64,000 nt of DNA from Streptomyces luomodiensis (lineage in GTDB: Bacteria; Actinomycetota; Actinomycetes; Streptomycetales; Streptomycetaceae), in NCBI RefSeq assembly GCF_031679605.1, contig NZ_CP117522.1, positions 6,758,001 through 6,822,000 on the forward strand. Direction: 5' to 3'. How positions within the stretch are numbered: position 1 is the first letter of the stretch; the number at the start of each line of letters is the position of its first letter. This document shows positions 38,276 to 48,401 of this stretch, in pieces. A model generated the notes under the pieces. It worked only from the letters and a program-made list of their open reading frames with translations. It was not told the origin of the DNA and searched no databases. The translations under genes and the position numbers were made by a program.

Positions 38276-38386
38276 CGTACCCCGGGGTCCGCTGCCGGGG
38301 CCCGTAAGCTGGTTTGATGACCAGGCGGAGTGTGAGCACGCTCCCCGGTGAGATGCGGGCAAGGCCGAGAGAAGGGGCGGACCCAG

Positions 38387-39181
38387 GTGAGCGCGGGCGC
38401 GGATTGGGGGGCGGCGGCCGGCCAGGTTGAGCGAGCGTTGCAGCAGGTCGCTCCCGGCCGGTACGACGCCTATGAGGCGCTGTTGCACGCCATCGGCGAG
38501 GGCCAGGTCTGGATGCTGCTGTGGCACGGCGCGCCCGGCTCGCCCGACGCCCAGTACGGCAACATGGACGTGGACGGCCTCGGTTACGCCCCGTGCGTGA
38601 CCTCCGCCCAGGAACTGGCCGCGAGTGGCTGGAACCGCGCGCACGAGGTGGTCGACGGACGCCTGATCGCGGACTCCCTCTACCGCGACCGCTACGGCCT
38701 CTGGCTCAACCCGCACGCCCCCGGCGGCGGAGTCGGCATCCCCTGGCTGGACCTGCGCCGGATCGCGGGCGGTCTCGACCGGCTGCCCGCCGGGCCGCTC
38801 CGGGTGAGCGAACCCGGTATCGACATCCCGCAGTTCTACGCCCTGCTGGGGCAGAACGCGCATCGCACCCCCGTGGTGCGGTCCCTGCGGCGCGCCTGGG
38901 TGCAGCCGACGCTGGGCGCCCCGTATCTGGCGATCGGTCTGGATCTGTACGACACCAGCGCACCGTCCGTGCAGTCGGTGCGGCTGATGATGGAGCAGTC
39001 GATCACCGCTGTGCCGGACGGGCTGCCGGTCTCCACGGTCGCGCTCTCCGACGAGTACGACCCGGTCGCCCTGTGGATGCGGGCCAACGCCCGCCCGTTC
39101 TTCGACCGTGACGCCTACGGCGCCGCGCCCGCCGCGCCGTCCTACGGCTACGGCTACCCGCCGCCGCGGCACGCCTACTGA
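38387..39181 (+). CDS. SseB family protein, second copy
   Basis: 264 residues. Alignable with the preceding gene at the C-terminal end (DPVALWMRANARPFFDRD compared with DPVADWMLGRVRPFYDRD) and at the N-terminal SseB domain (ALLHAIGEGQVWMLLWHG, GLGYAPCVTSAQELA). It ends in a Pro/Tyr-rich tail. GTG 38387 is chosen because GAAGGGGCGG lies upstream; an earlier in-frame start at 38348 is less likely. The two copies are spaced by 111 bases and probably form one unit. Confidence 0.82.
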   Translation: MSAGADWGAAAGQVERALQQVAPGRYDAYEALLHAIGEGQVWMLLWHGAPGSPDAQYGNMDVDGLGYAPCVTSAQELAASGWNRAHEVVDGRLIADSLYRDRYGLWLNPHAPGGGVGIPWLDLRRIAGGLDRLPAGPLRVSEPGIDIPQFYALLGQNAHRTPVVRSLRRAWVQPTLGAPYLAIGLDLYDTSAPSVQSVRLMMEQSITAVPDGLPVSTVALSDEYDPVALWMRANARPFFDRDAYGAAPAAPSYGYGYPPPRHAY

Positions 39182-39305
39182 CCTGGTGCCGGGTCACGCC
39201 TACTGACCCGGGGCCCGGTCACGCGTGCTGACCTGGTGCCCGGTCACGCGTGCTGACCTGGTGCCCGGTCACGCGTGCTGATCCGCCGCCGCGTCGCGCC
39301 CGCTG
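39181..39305. repeat. 25-bp tandem repeat, five units, growing from the SseB gene end
   Basis: Units of ACCTGGTGCCCGGTCACGCG-TGCTG start at 39181, 39206, 39231, 39256 and 39281. The last coding bases and stop of the upstream gene (CACGCCTACTGA) match the end of the unit, so the array appears to have been copied from the gene terminus. Confidence 0.9.
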
Positions 39306-39709
39306 ATCCGGGCGCCATGGGACGGGGCCGCCTGCCCGGCCGGCGGGAGCGCCTGCCCCGCTGACGGGACCGCCTGCCCGGCCGACGGGTTTGCCCGCCC
39401 GGCCTTCCGGGCGAAAGAGGCCGAACACCCCATAGCGAGCGCGATGTTACTGCTGCGTTCTCGTGTCGCGACCGTCCGTATAGCGGAGGGTCCTCCTCAC
39501 ATCACGGTTAGGCATCCATTGCCCGGGAGCACTGGCGGGTGATCACGAGCGCGTTGAAGACTCCCCCCCCAAGGGGTGCGGTTCCCGCGTACGTCCCCTT
39601 CCGACAAGGTTCCGTACGACAACGCGACTTTCGCCCAGGTTGTGAACAGAGCCGCCACAGCGGCGAGTCGTGGGCCGGTCACCACCGGTCGAGAGGGGTC
39701 TCCACCACG
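39306..39709. other. leader region of the oligopeptide ABC operon
   Basis: About 400 bases without a gene. A second, looser repeat based on CGCCTGCCCGGCCG(A/G)CGGG runs from about 39328 to 39395. Downstream DNA becomes less GC-rich (39425-39620) and must include the operon promoter, but no confident -10/-35 pair was identified. Confidence 0.5.
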
Positions 39710-40714
39710 ATGACGGCACCATTGCACGGCACGAGCACGGACAGCGATCCGGTCGCGACTGCCGATGTAGCGGCGGATGTGGTCAAGGCATCCGTCGAGG
39801 GCAGATCGCTGCGCCAGATCGCCTGGTCGCGTTTGAAGCGAGACAAGCTCGCGCTGGCGGGTGGCATCGTTGTCGTCTTCCTGATCCTGGTGGCGATCTT
39901 CGCCCCGTTGATCGTGAGTCTGCTCGGGCATCCGCCCAACGAGTTCCACCAGGAGGAGATCGACCCGCTGTTCGGCACCCCGAAGGGCGGACTGGGCGGT
40001 ATCAGCTCGGACTTCCTCTTCGGTGTGGAGCCGTCCAACGGCCGCGACGTGTTCAGCCGGGTCATCTACGGCGCCCGGATCTCGCTGCTGGTGGCCTTCC
40101 TCGCGGCGCTGGTCGCGGTGGTCCTCGGCACCGTGTTCGGCATCATCGCCGGATATTTCGGCGGCTGGGTGGACTCGCTGATCAGCCGGGTGATGGACAT
40201 GCTGCTGGCCTTCCCGCAGCTGCTCTTCATCATCTCCCTGGTCTCGGTGCTCCCCAACGACCTGCTGGGACTCACCGGCAGCGGGGTGCGCATCGCCATC
40301 CTGGTCTCGGTGATCGGCTTCTTCGGCTGGCCGTACGTCGGCCGTATCGTGCGCGGCCAGACGCTGTCGCTGCGCGAGAAGGAGTACATCGAGGCCGCGC
40401 GGAGCCTGGGCGCCGGCCGGCGCTACATCCTCTTCCGCGAGCTGCTGCCCAACCTGGTGGCGCCGATCACCGTCTACACGACGCTGATGATCCCCACCAA
40501 CATCCTCACCGAGGCCGCGCTCAGCTTCCTCGGCGCGGGCGTGAAGCCGCCCACCGCATCCTGGGGGCAGATGCTCTCCAAGGCGGTCGGCACCTATGAG
40601 GACGACCCGATGTTCATGATCATCCCGGGTGCGGCGATCTTCATCACGGTGCTGGCCTTCAATCTCTTCGGCGACGGCGTCCGCGACGCGCTCGACCCGA
40701 AGGGCACCCGATGA
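39710..40714 (+). CDS. peptide ABC transporter permease (DppC/OppC type)
   Basis: 334-residue inner-membrane permease. An N-terminal helix (about 45-70) and a large loop are followed by the binding-protein-dependent transport domain with the EAA-like loop EYIEAARSLGAGRRYILFRELLPNL (about 222-246), which contacts the ATPase. The LTEAALSFLGAGVKPPTASWGQML segment is diagnostic of DppC/OppC. ATG 39710 with GAGAGGGG upstream. First gene of a five-gene importer (permease, binding protein, permease, two ATPases); this order, with one permease ahead of the binding protein, is common in actinomycetes. Confidence 0.93.
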   Translation: MTAPLHGTSTDSDPVATADVAADVVKASVEGRSLRQIAWSRLKRDKLALAGGIVVVFLILVAIFAPLIVSLLGHPPNEFHQEEIDPLFGTPKGGLGGISSDFLFGVEPSNGRDVFSRVIYGARISLLVAFLAALVAVVLGTVFGIIAGYFGGWVDSLISRVMDMLLAFPQLLFIISLVSVLPNDLLGLTGSGVRIAILVSVIGFFGWPYVGRIVRGQTLSLREKEYIEAARSLGAGRRYILFRELLPNLVAPITVYTTLMIPTNILTEAALSFLGAGVKPPTASWGQMLSKAVGTYEDDPMFMIIPGAAIFITVLAFNLFGDGVRDALDPKGTR

Positions 40715-40872
40715 CGGCGAGGCCCGCGGCACCGTCCGCGCAGGCCGCGGCACCCACCGCGCAGGGCCTGCCGCACCCGAACGCATCAGCCCCTGCCACA
40801 GCCGGCAGAAGGCTCCCCGAAGAATTCCGCGGCGCCATGCCCAGAACCGCTACCCCGGAGGTTGCAACCACT

Positions 40873-42633
40873 ATGAAACGGCTCTCGAGAAGCAGGCGGA
40901 TCGCCGGAGCGGCGGCTGTCGTAGGCGCTCTCCTGGCCACCGCGGCCTGTGGCGGCGGCGGTTCCGGCGACGAGGGCTCGGGTCCCGGGTTCAACGCCGC
41001 GGTGAAGGGCATCGCCAACAAGTCCGCCAAGAAGGGCGGCACCCTCAAGTTCATCAACAAGCAGGAGTTCGACTCCCTCGACCCGCAGCGTCAGTACTAC
41101 GGCTTCGCCTGGGACTTCTCGCGTTTCTACGCGCGCCAACTGATCTCCTACGCGCCCAAGCCGGGCAACGCCGCGAACGAGCTGGTCCCGGACCTCGCCA
41201 CCTCCACCGCCAAGATCACAGACGGCGGCAAGACGTACACCTACACCCTGCGCGACGGGATCACCTGGGAGGACGGCTCCCCGATCACCGCCCAGGACGT
41301 CAAGTACGGCATCGAGCGGATCTGGGCCAAGGACGTGGTCTCCGGCGGTCCCGGTTATCTGCGCCAGGTCCTGGACCCCAAGGGCGAGTACAAGGGCCCC
41401 TACAAGGACAAGTCCAAGGACAAGCTGGGCCTCAAGGCGATCCAGACCCCGGACGAGAAGACCGTCGTCTTCCACCTCGCCAAGCCCAACGGTGACTTCG
41501 AGCAGATGCTCGCGATGCCGACCGGCTCTCCGGTGAAGGCGGACAAGGACACCGGCGCCAAGTACACCAACCGGCCGTTCTCCTCCGGCCCGTACAAGGT
41601 GCAGTCGTACACCCCGGGCAAGAGCCTGTCGCTGGTCCGCAACCCGAACTGGAAGAAGGAGTCCGACCCGATCCGCCCGGCCCTGCCGGACAAGGTCACG
41701 GTCACCTTCAACTCCAACCTCGAGGCGATAGACCGGCTGCTGATCAAGGGTGACTACGACGTCTTCCTCAGCGCCACCGGCATGACCCCCTCGGGCCGCA
41801 ACGACGCCCTCAAGCAGCACAAGGGCAACGTCGACAACATCACCACCAGCTTCGTCCGGTACGTCGACATCGCCACCAAGGTCAAGCCGTTCGACAACAT
41901 CCACTGCCGCAAGGCGGTCATCTACGGCGCCGACTACAAGTCGATCCAGACCACCCGCGGCGGCCCGCAGGCCGGCGGTGACCTCGCCACCAACATGCTC
42001 CCCAAGAGCGTCAAGGGCGCGGACGACTACGACCCGTACGGCATCCTCAAGCGCGGCGGCAAGCCGGACGCGGCCAAGGCCAAGGACGAGCTGAAGCAGT
42101 GCGGCAAGCCGAACGGCTTCTCCACCACCATCGTGGCCCGCAACGACCAGCCCGCCGAGGTCGAGGCCGCCGAGGCGCTCCAGGCGTCGCTGAAGAAGGT
42201 CGGCATCACCCTCAACGTGGAGCCGATCCAGGGCCAGTCCTCCGCCAGCATCACCGGTTCGCCGTCGGTGATGAAGAAGCGCGGCTACGGCCTGTCGATG
42301 ACCGGCTGGGGCCCGGACTTCCCCACCGGCCAGGGCTTCTCCCAGCCGCTGATCGACGGCCGCTTCATCGAGCAGACCGGTAACTACAACGTCTCCGAGA
42401 CCAATGACCCGGAGATCAACAAGTTCTTCGACGAGGCGCTCAAGGAGACCGACCCCACCAAGGCCGGTGCCATCTACCAGCAGATGAACCACAAGGTCAG
42501 CGACCTGGCCGTGCAGATGCCGTTCATCTACGAGAAGAACATCACCTGGCGCAGCTCGCGGCTGACGAACGCCTTCTCGTCGGCGGCCTACAACGGCCGC
42601 TACGACTACTCCCAGCTGGGCGTCGTCAAGTGA
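40873..42633 (+). CDS. peptide ABC transporter substrate-binding lipoprotein
   Basis: 586-residue SBP_bac_5 (DppA/OppA) lipoprotein that captures peptides or related solutes at the cell surface. The signal MKRLSRSRRIAGAAAVVGALL ends in lipobox ATAAC. Family segments: GGTLKFINKQEFDSLDPQ, YTYTLRDGITWEDGSPITAQDVKYG and RNPNWKKESDP. ATG 40873 gives a normal lipoprotein signal and has GGAGG about 11 bases upstream; the frame is open back to an ATGA overlap at 40711, but that would add a 54-residue Pro/Ala-rich extension. The real ligand is unknown. Confidence 0.93.
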   Translation: MKRLSRSRRIAGAAAVVGALLATAACGGGGSGDEGSGPGFNAAVKGIANKSAKKGGTLKFINKQEFDSLDPQRQYYGFAWDFSRFYARQLISYAPKPGNAANELVPDLATSTAKITDGGKTYTYTLRDGITWEDGSPITAQDVKYGIERIWAKDVVSGGPGYLRQVLDPKGEYKGPYKDKSKDKLGLKAIQTPDEKTVVFHLAKPNGDFEQMLAMPTGSPVKADKDTGAKYTNRPFSSGPYKVQSYTPGKSLSLVRNPNWKKESDPIRPALPDKVTVTFNSNLEAIDRLLIKGDYDVFLSATGMTPSGRNDALKQHKGNVDNITTSFVRYVDIATKVKPFDNIHCRKAVIYGADYKSIQTTRGGPQAGGDLATNMLPKSVKGADDYDPYGILKRGGKPDAAKAKDELKQCGKPNGFSTTIVARNDQPAEVEAAEALQASLKKVGITLNVEPIQGQSSASITGSPSVMKKRGYGLSMTGWGPDFPTGQGFSQPLIDGRFIEQTGNYNVSETNDPEINKFFDEALKETDPTKAGAIYQQMNHKVSDLAVQMPFIYEKNITWRSSRLTNAFSSAAYNGRYDYSQLGVVK

Positions 42634-42711
42634 CGGCCGGTCACCCGATCCGCCGCACACCTCAACCTCGCCGCACCCGATAGGCCCGAAGGGCAGGTGA
42701 TGGCCGCGGGT

Positions 42712-42753
42712 GGTGGCCCGTGATCCCCCTCTCCCGGGGGATCACGGGCCACC
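42712..42753 (+). terminator. 18-bp perfect-stem hairpin between binding-protein and permease genes
   Basis: GGTGGCCCGTGATCCCCC (42712-42729), loop TCTCCC, GGGGGATCACGGGCCACC (42736-42753). The stem is perfect and no T-run follows. Such hairpins after a binding-protein gene usually act as partial terminators or 3' mRNA stabilisers, giving more binding protein than permease. Confidence 0.8.
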
Positions 42754-42768
42754 CCTGGGCCGCGCACA

Positions 42769-43763
<995 letters not shown>

Positions 43764-43767
<4 letters not shown>

Positions 43768-44909
43768 CCGATATGACCAAGTCCGGACGGCCCGAGGGCG
43801 GCGCCGGCGATCAGCCGGCCACCGGGACCGCCGCCGTGGGCGAGGTGGCCGCGGCCGGCTCGCCCGCCCCCACCGCCTTCCTCGAGGTGCGTGACCTGCG
43901 CGTGCACTTCCCGACCGACGACGGTCTGGTGAAGTCCGTGGACGGGCTCAGCTTCCGGCTGGAGAAGGGCAAGACCCTCGGCATCGTCGGCGAGTCCGGT
44001 TCCGGCAAGTCGGTCACCTCGCTCGGCATCATGGGGCTGCACACCGCCGGGCAGTACGGCCGCCGCAAGGCGCGGATCTCCGGTGAGATCTGGCTGAACG
44101 GCCAGGAGCTGCTCGGCGCCGACCCCGACGAGGTGCGCAAGCTGCGCGGCCGCGAGATGTCGATGATCTTCCAGGACCCGCTGTCCGCGCTGCACCCCTA
44201 CTACACCATCGGCCGTCAGATCGTCGAGGCGTACCGGGTGCACCACCAGGTCACCAAGGAGGTGGCCCGCAAGCGCGCGATCGAGCTGCTGGACCGCGTC
44301 GGCATCCCGCAGCCCGACAAGCGCGTGGACAGCTATCCGCACGAGTTCTCCGGCGGGATGCGGCAGCGCGCGATGATCGCGATGGCGCTGGTCAACAACC
44401 CCGAGCTGCTGATCGCCGACGAGCCGACCACCGCCCTGGACGTCACCGTGCAGGCGCAGATCCTCGACCTGATCCGCGACCTCCAGAAGGAGTTCGGCTC
44501 CGCGGTCATCATCATCACCCATGACCTGGGCGTGGTCGCCGAGCTCGCCGACGACCTGCTGGTGATGTACGGCGGCCGCTGTGTCGAGCGCGGCCCGGCC
44601 GAGAAGGTCTTCTACGAGCCCCAGCACCCGTACACCTGGGGGCTGCTGGGCTCGATGCCCCGGATCGACCGCGACCAGACCGATCGGCTCATCCCGGTCA
44701 AGGGCTCCCCGCCCAGCCTGATCAACGTACCGTCCGGCTGTGCCTTCCACCCGCGCTGCCCGTACGCCGATGTGCCCAAGGACAACATCACCCGTACCGA
44801 GCGGCCGGAGCTGCGGGAGGCCGGCGGTGGCGGGCACTTCTCCGCGTGCCATATGACGCAGGAGGAGCGCACCCGGATCTGGACCGAAGAGATTGCGCCG
44901 AAGCTGTGA
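43764..44909 (+). CDS. peptide ABC transporter ATP-binding protein (DppD type)
   Basis: 381-residue ATPase. Walker A GESGSGKS (about 77-84), signature FSGGMRQRAMIAMAL, Walker B LLIADEPTTALD, H-loop VIIITHDLG, and the C-terminal oligopeptide domain with the Cys block GCAFHPRCPYAD...FSACHM that in this family can bind an iron-sulfur cluster. A 35-residue Ala/Gly-rich extension precedes the fold. ATG overlaps the permease stop (ATGA). Confidence 0.94.
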
Positions 44910-46006
44910 CCGACACGAAGGATCCGAAGATGACGGTCCCGGAGAAGGCGACGACGTCGCCCGAGCCCCTGCTCAAGGTGTCGGGCCTGGTCAAGCACTT
45001 CCCCATCAAGAAGGGGCTGCTGCAACGGCAGGCCGGTGCGGTGCAGGCGGTCGACGGGCTCGACTTCGACGTCCGGCCGGGGGAGACCCTGGGCGTGGTG
45101 GGCGAGTCGGGCTGCGGCAAGTCCACCATGGGGCGGCTGGTCACCCGGCTGCTCGAACCCACCTCGGGGAAGATCGAGTTCGAGGGCAAGGACATCACCC
45201 ACCTGGGCACCGCCCAGATGCGGCCGATGCGCCGTGACGTCCAGATGATCTTCCAGGACCCGTACTCCTCGCTGAACCCCCGGCACACCGTCGGCGCGAT
45301 CGTCAGCGCGCCCTTCCGGCTCCAGGGCGTCACCCCGGAGGGCGGTGTCAAGGCGGAGGTCCAGCGGTTGCTGGCGCTGGTCGGGCTCAACCCCGAGCAC
45401 TACAACCGCTACCCGCACGAGTTCTCCGGCGGTCAGCGGCAGCGCATCGGCATCGCCCGCGCGCTGGCCCTCAAGCCCAAGCTGGTCGTCGCCGACGAAC
45501 CGGTCTCGGCGCTGGACGTGTCGATCCAGGCGCAGGTGGTCAACCTGCTGGACGACCTCCAGGAGGAGCTGGGCCTCACCTACGTGATCATCGCGCACGA
45601 CCTGTCGGTCATCCGGCACGTCTCGGACCGGATCGCGGTGATGTACCTCGGGAAGATCGTCGAGCTGGCGGACCGCAAGGACCTCTACGAGCGGCCCATG
45701 CACCCGTACACCAAGGCGCTGCTGTCCGCGGTGCCGGTGCCGGACCCCAGGCGGCGCGCCAAGCGTGAGCGGATCCTGCTCAAGGGCGATGTGCCCTCGC
45801 CGATCTCCCCGCCGTCCGGCTGCCGCTTCCACACCCGGTGCTGGAAGGCGACCGAGGTGTGCAAGAGCCAGGAGCCGCCGCTGGTGGCGCTGGCCACCGG
45901 CCACCAGGTGGCCTGCCACCACCCGGAAAACGCTCCGGACCAGGCGCCGCAGGAGAAGGCCGGGGCCGAGTCGGCACGGAAGGTGACGAAGAAGACCGAC
46001 AGCTGA
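44906..46006 (+). CDS. peptide ABC transporter ATP-binding protein (DppF type)
   Basis: 366-residue ATPase partner of DppD. Walker A GESGCGKST, signature EFSGGQRQRIGIARAL, Walker B LVVADEPVSALDVS, H-loop VIIAHDLS, and C-terminal Cys block GCRFHTRCWKATEVCKSQ...VACHHP. The GTG at 44906 overlaps the DppD stop (GTGA); ATG 44930 with GAAGGA upstream is an equally possible start. Last gene of the importer. Confidence 0.93.
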   Translation: MTDTKDPKMTVPEKATTSPEPLLKVSGLVKHFPIKKGLLQRQAGAVQAVDGLDFDVRPGETLGVVGESGCGKSTMGRLVTRLLEPTSGKIEFEGKDITHLGTAQMRPMRRDVQMIFQDPYSSLNPRHTVGAIVSAPFRLQGVTPEGGVKAEVQRLLALVGLNPEHYNRYPHEFSGGQRQRIGIARALALKPKLVVADEPVSALDVSIQAQVVNLLDDLQEELGLTYVIIAHDLSVIRHVSDRIAVMYLGKIVELADRKDLYERPMHPYTKALLSAVPVPDPRRRAKRERILLKGDVPSPISPPSGCRFHTRCWKATEVCKSQEPPLVALATGHQVACHHPENAPDQAPQEKAGAESARKVTKKTDS

Positions 46007-46058
46007 GACGGGACGGGGCCGGGCCCAGGCTCGGGGCATCCGCTGTTAACAATGGCGG

Positions 46059-46718
46059 GTGCTCATCGAACTGTTCACCCCGTCCGTCCAGCACGCCCTC
46101 GAAGTCGCCGGGATCTTCGTCTTCGCGATATCCGGCGCGCTGCTCGCCGTGCGCAAGAACTTCGATGTCTTCGGCATGGCGGTGCTCGCGGAGGTCACCG
46201 CGCTGGGCGGCGGGGTCTTCCGCGACCTGGTGATCGGCGCGGTGCCGCCCATCGCCTTCACCGACCTCGGCTACTTCCTCACCCCGCTCGTCGCCACCGC
46301 CATCGTCTTCTTCCTGCACCCCGAGGTCGAGCGCATCACGGCGGCGGTCGGCGTCTTCGACGCGGCCGGACTGGGGCTGTTCTGCGTCGAGGGCACGATG
46401 AAGGCCCATGACTTCGGGCTCGGCCTCACCTCGTCCGTGACCCTCGGCATGGCCACGGCGGTCGGCGGCGGTGTGCTCCGCGACCTGCTCGCCCATGAGG
46501 TGCCCTCGCTGCTGCGCTGGGACCGGGACCTGTACGCCGTCCCGGCCCTCGTCGGCGCCTCGATCGCGGCCCTGCTGCTCCACTTCCACGTCCTGACGGC
46601 CGCCACCAGCGCGCTCGCGGCCGCCGTGGCGTTCGTGGCCCGGCTGCTGGCGATGCGGTTCGGCTGGCGCGCGCCGAGGGCGTGGAACCGGCGCAGCACG
46701 GCGACGGAGGAGGTCTGA
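46059..46718 (+). CDS. trimeric intracellular cation (TRIC) channel family protein
   Basis: 219-residue membrane protein (UPF0126/YicG-type, now TRIC family). Two internally homologous halves each have three helices and a glycine-rich motif: ALGGGVFRDLVIG (about 48-60) and AVGGGVLRDLLAH (about 133-145). Prokaryotic TRIC proteins are potassium-permeable homotrimers. GTG 46059. Its 3' end abuts a hydrolase pseudogene on the opposite strand. Confidence 0.9.
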   Translation: MLIELFTPSVQHALEVAGIFVFAISGALLAVRKNFDVFGMAVLAEVTALGGGVFRDLVIGAVPPIAFTDLGYFLTPLVATAIVFFLHPEVERITAAVGVFDAAGLGLFCVEGTMKAHDFGLGLTSSVTLGMATAVGGGVLRDLLAHEVPSLLRWDRDLYAVPALVGASIAALLLHFHVLTAATSALAAAVAFVARLLAMRFGWRAPRAWNRRSTATEEV

Positions 46719-46719
46719 C

Positions 46720-46880
46720 GTCCTCCTGCACCAGGTGGCCGGCGCCCGGGATCAGCTCCCCGCCACACGTACGACGAGAACGGTGTGCCGTGCAGCAGCA
46801 CGACCGGCGGCGCGTCCGGTGAGCCGAGCTCGGCCCAGCGGACCTCGCCGGAGGCGCTGCGGTAGGTGCGGTCTCGCTGT
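46720..46880 (-). pseudogene. alpha/beta hydrolase remnant with internal deletion
   Basis: The minus strand reads RTYRSASGEVRWAELGSPDAP, then PPVVLLHGTPFSSYVWRG, the N-terminal strands and oxyanion HG motif of an alpha/beta hydrolase. It passes at about 46770, in a shifted frame, straight into ELIPGAGHLVQED, which is the C-terminal catalytic-His segment of the same family. The central ~200 residues, including the nucleophile elbow, are missing. This is a decayed gene, not a functional short protein. Confidence 0.7.
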
Positions 46881-47005
46881 CGAGGGGCATGGCGAGGCGG
46901 CGGGGCAAGACGGGGCGGAAGGTGGCGGGGAAGGCGGCGCGGAAGCCGTGCGCACGGGCACGCGGTACGTCGTACTCCCGCAACGCCTCGTAGAATCGGG
47001 GCACC

Positions 47006-48175
47006 ATGGTTTATCTCGACCACGCCGCCACCACCCCGATGCTCCCGGAGGCGGTGCAGGCGATGACCGCCCAGCTCGCCGTCACGGGCAACGCCTCCTC
47101 GCTGCACGCCGCCGGCCGGCGTGCCCGCCGTACCGTCGAGGAGTCGCGTGAATCCCTCGCCGCCTCGCTGGGCGCCCGCCCGAGCGAGGTCGTCTTCACC
47201 GCCGGTGGGACCGAGGCCGACAACCTCGCGGTCAAGGGGCTCTACTGGTCCCGCAAGGACGCCGACCCGACCCGCGTCCGGGTGCTCGCCAGCCCCGTCG
47301 AGCACCACGCCGTCCTCGACGCCGTCGACTGGCTCGCCGAGCACGAGGGGGCGCGGGTCGAATGGCTGCCGGTCGACTCCCTCGGGCGGGTCCACCCCGA
47401 CGCGCTGCGCGAGGCGATCGCCCGCGACCCCTCGGACGTCGCCCTCGCCACCGTCATGTGGGCCAACAACGAGATCGGCACCATCCAGCCGGTCCGCGAA
47501 CTCGCCGCCACCGCGGCAGAATTCGGCGTTCCGCTGCATGCCGACGCGGTCCAGGCGTTCGGCCAGGTCGAGGTCGACTTCGCCGCCTCGGGGCTGGCCG
47601 CGATGACCGTCAGCGGCCACAAGATAGGCGGTCCCTACGGCATCGGCGCGCTGCTGCTCGGCCGTGAGCACACCCCCGTGCCCGTACTGCACGGCGGCGG
47701 CCAGGAGCGTTCGGTGCGCTCCGGGACCCTCGACACCCCGGCCATCGCCGCCTTCGCGGTCGCCGGTGCGTACGCCGCCGAGCGCCGTGAGGAGTTCGCC
47801 CGCGAGATCGGCGCGCTGCGCGACGGGCTGATCACCGCCGTCCGTACGGCCGTCCCCGACGCCGTGCTCGGCGGCGACCCCGACCCGGCGGGCCGGCTCC
47901 CGGCCAACGCCCACTTCTCCTTCCCCGGCTGCGAGGGCGATTCGCTGCTTCTGCTGCTGGACGCGCAGGGCATCGAATGCTCGACGGGCTCGGCCTGCAC
48001 GGCCGGTGTCGCCCAGCCCAGCCATGTGGTCCTGGCCACCGGCAGCGACCCCGACCTGGCCCGTGGCACCCTGCGCTTCTCGCTCGGCCACACCTCGACC
48101 AAGGCCGATGTCGAGGCCGTCGCGGAGGCGATCGGCCCGGCGGTGGAGCGGGCGCGCGGCGCGGGGCTGAGCTGA
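47006..48175 (+). CDS. cysteine desulfurase (NifS/IscS family)
   Basis: 389-residue PLP enzyme that removes sulfur from cysteine as a protein-bound persulfide. [14 protein letters not shown] starts the fold; the PLP Lys lies in [16 protein letters not shown] (about 203-206) and the catalytic Cys in [12 protein letters not shown] (about 327-338). Located 3.5 kb upstream of mnmA, it is the likely sulfur donor for tRNA 2-thiouridine formation. No Isc/Suf scaffold genes are adjacent. ATG 47006. Confidence 0.94.
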   Translation: MVYLDHAATTPMLPEAVQAMTAQLAVTGNASSLHAAGRRARRTVEESRESLAASLGARPSEVVFTAGGTEADNLAVKGLYWSRKDADPTRVRVLASPVEHHAVLDAVDWLAEHEGARVEWLPVDSLGRVHPDALREAIARDPSDVALATVMWANNEIGTIQPVRELAATAAEFGVPLHADAVQAFGQVEVDFAASGLAAMTVSGHKIGGPYGIGALLLGREHTPVPVLHGGGQERSVRSGTLDTPAIAAFAVAGAYAAERREEFAREIGALRDGLITAVRTAVPDAVLGGDPDPAGRLPANAHFSFPGCEGDSLLLLLDAQGIECSTGSACTAGVAQPSHVVLATGSDPDLARGTLRFSLGHTSTKADVEAVAEAIGPAVERARGAGLS

Positions 48176-48276
48176 CCGCCCCGCCGGAGCGAGTAAAAGC
48201 ACCGGAACGCGGCCCATCATAACCAGGAAATTCGTATTGTTCTCCCGGTCATTTCACCTAACCTACGGAACAGCGG

Positions 48277-48352
48277 TCTCCGCTTGAAAACGCGGAGATT
48301 CGTGGGAAAGGATTTACCCCGTCAACGGACCTGCCATGCGCGGAAAGCGCAT
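48277..48352 (+). promoter_or_regulatory. two hairpins in the 5' leader of the lipoprotein gene
   Basis: TCTCCGC (48277-48283)...GCGGAGA (48292-48298) and ATGCGC (48336-48341)-GGAAA-GCGCAT (48347-48352) are perfect stems in an otherwise AT-richer 200-base leader. No known riboswitch core was recognised. Confidence 0.45.
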
Positions 48353-48401
48353 ACGTCATCTCGCAGGTTGTTTTGCAACGGGGAAATCCGGGAGTTCAAC
48401 G

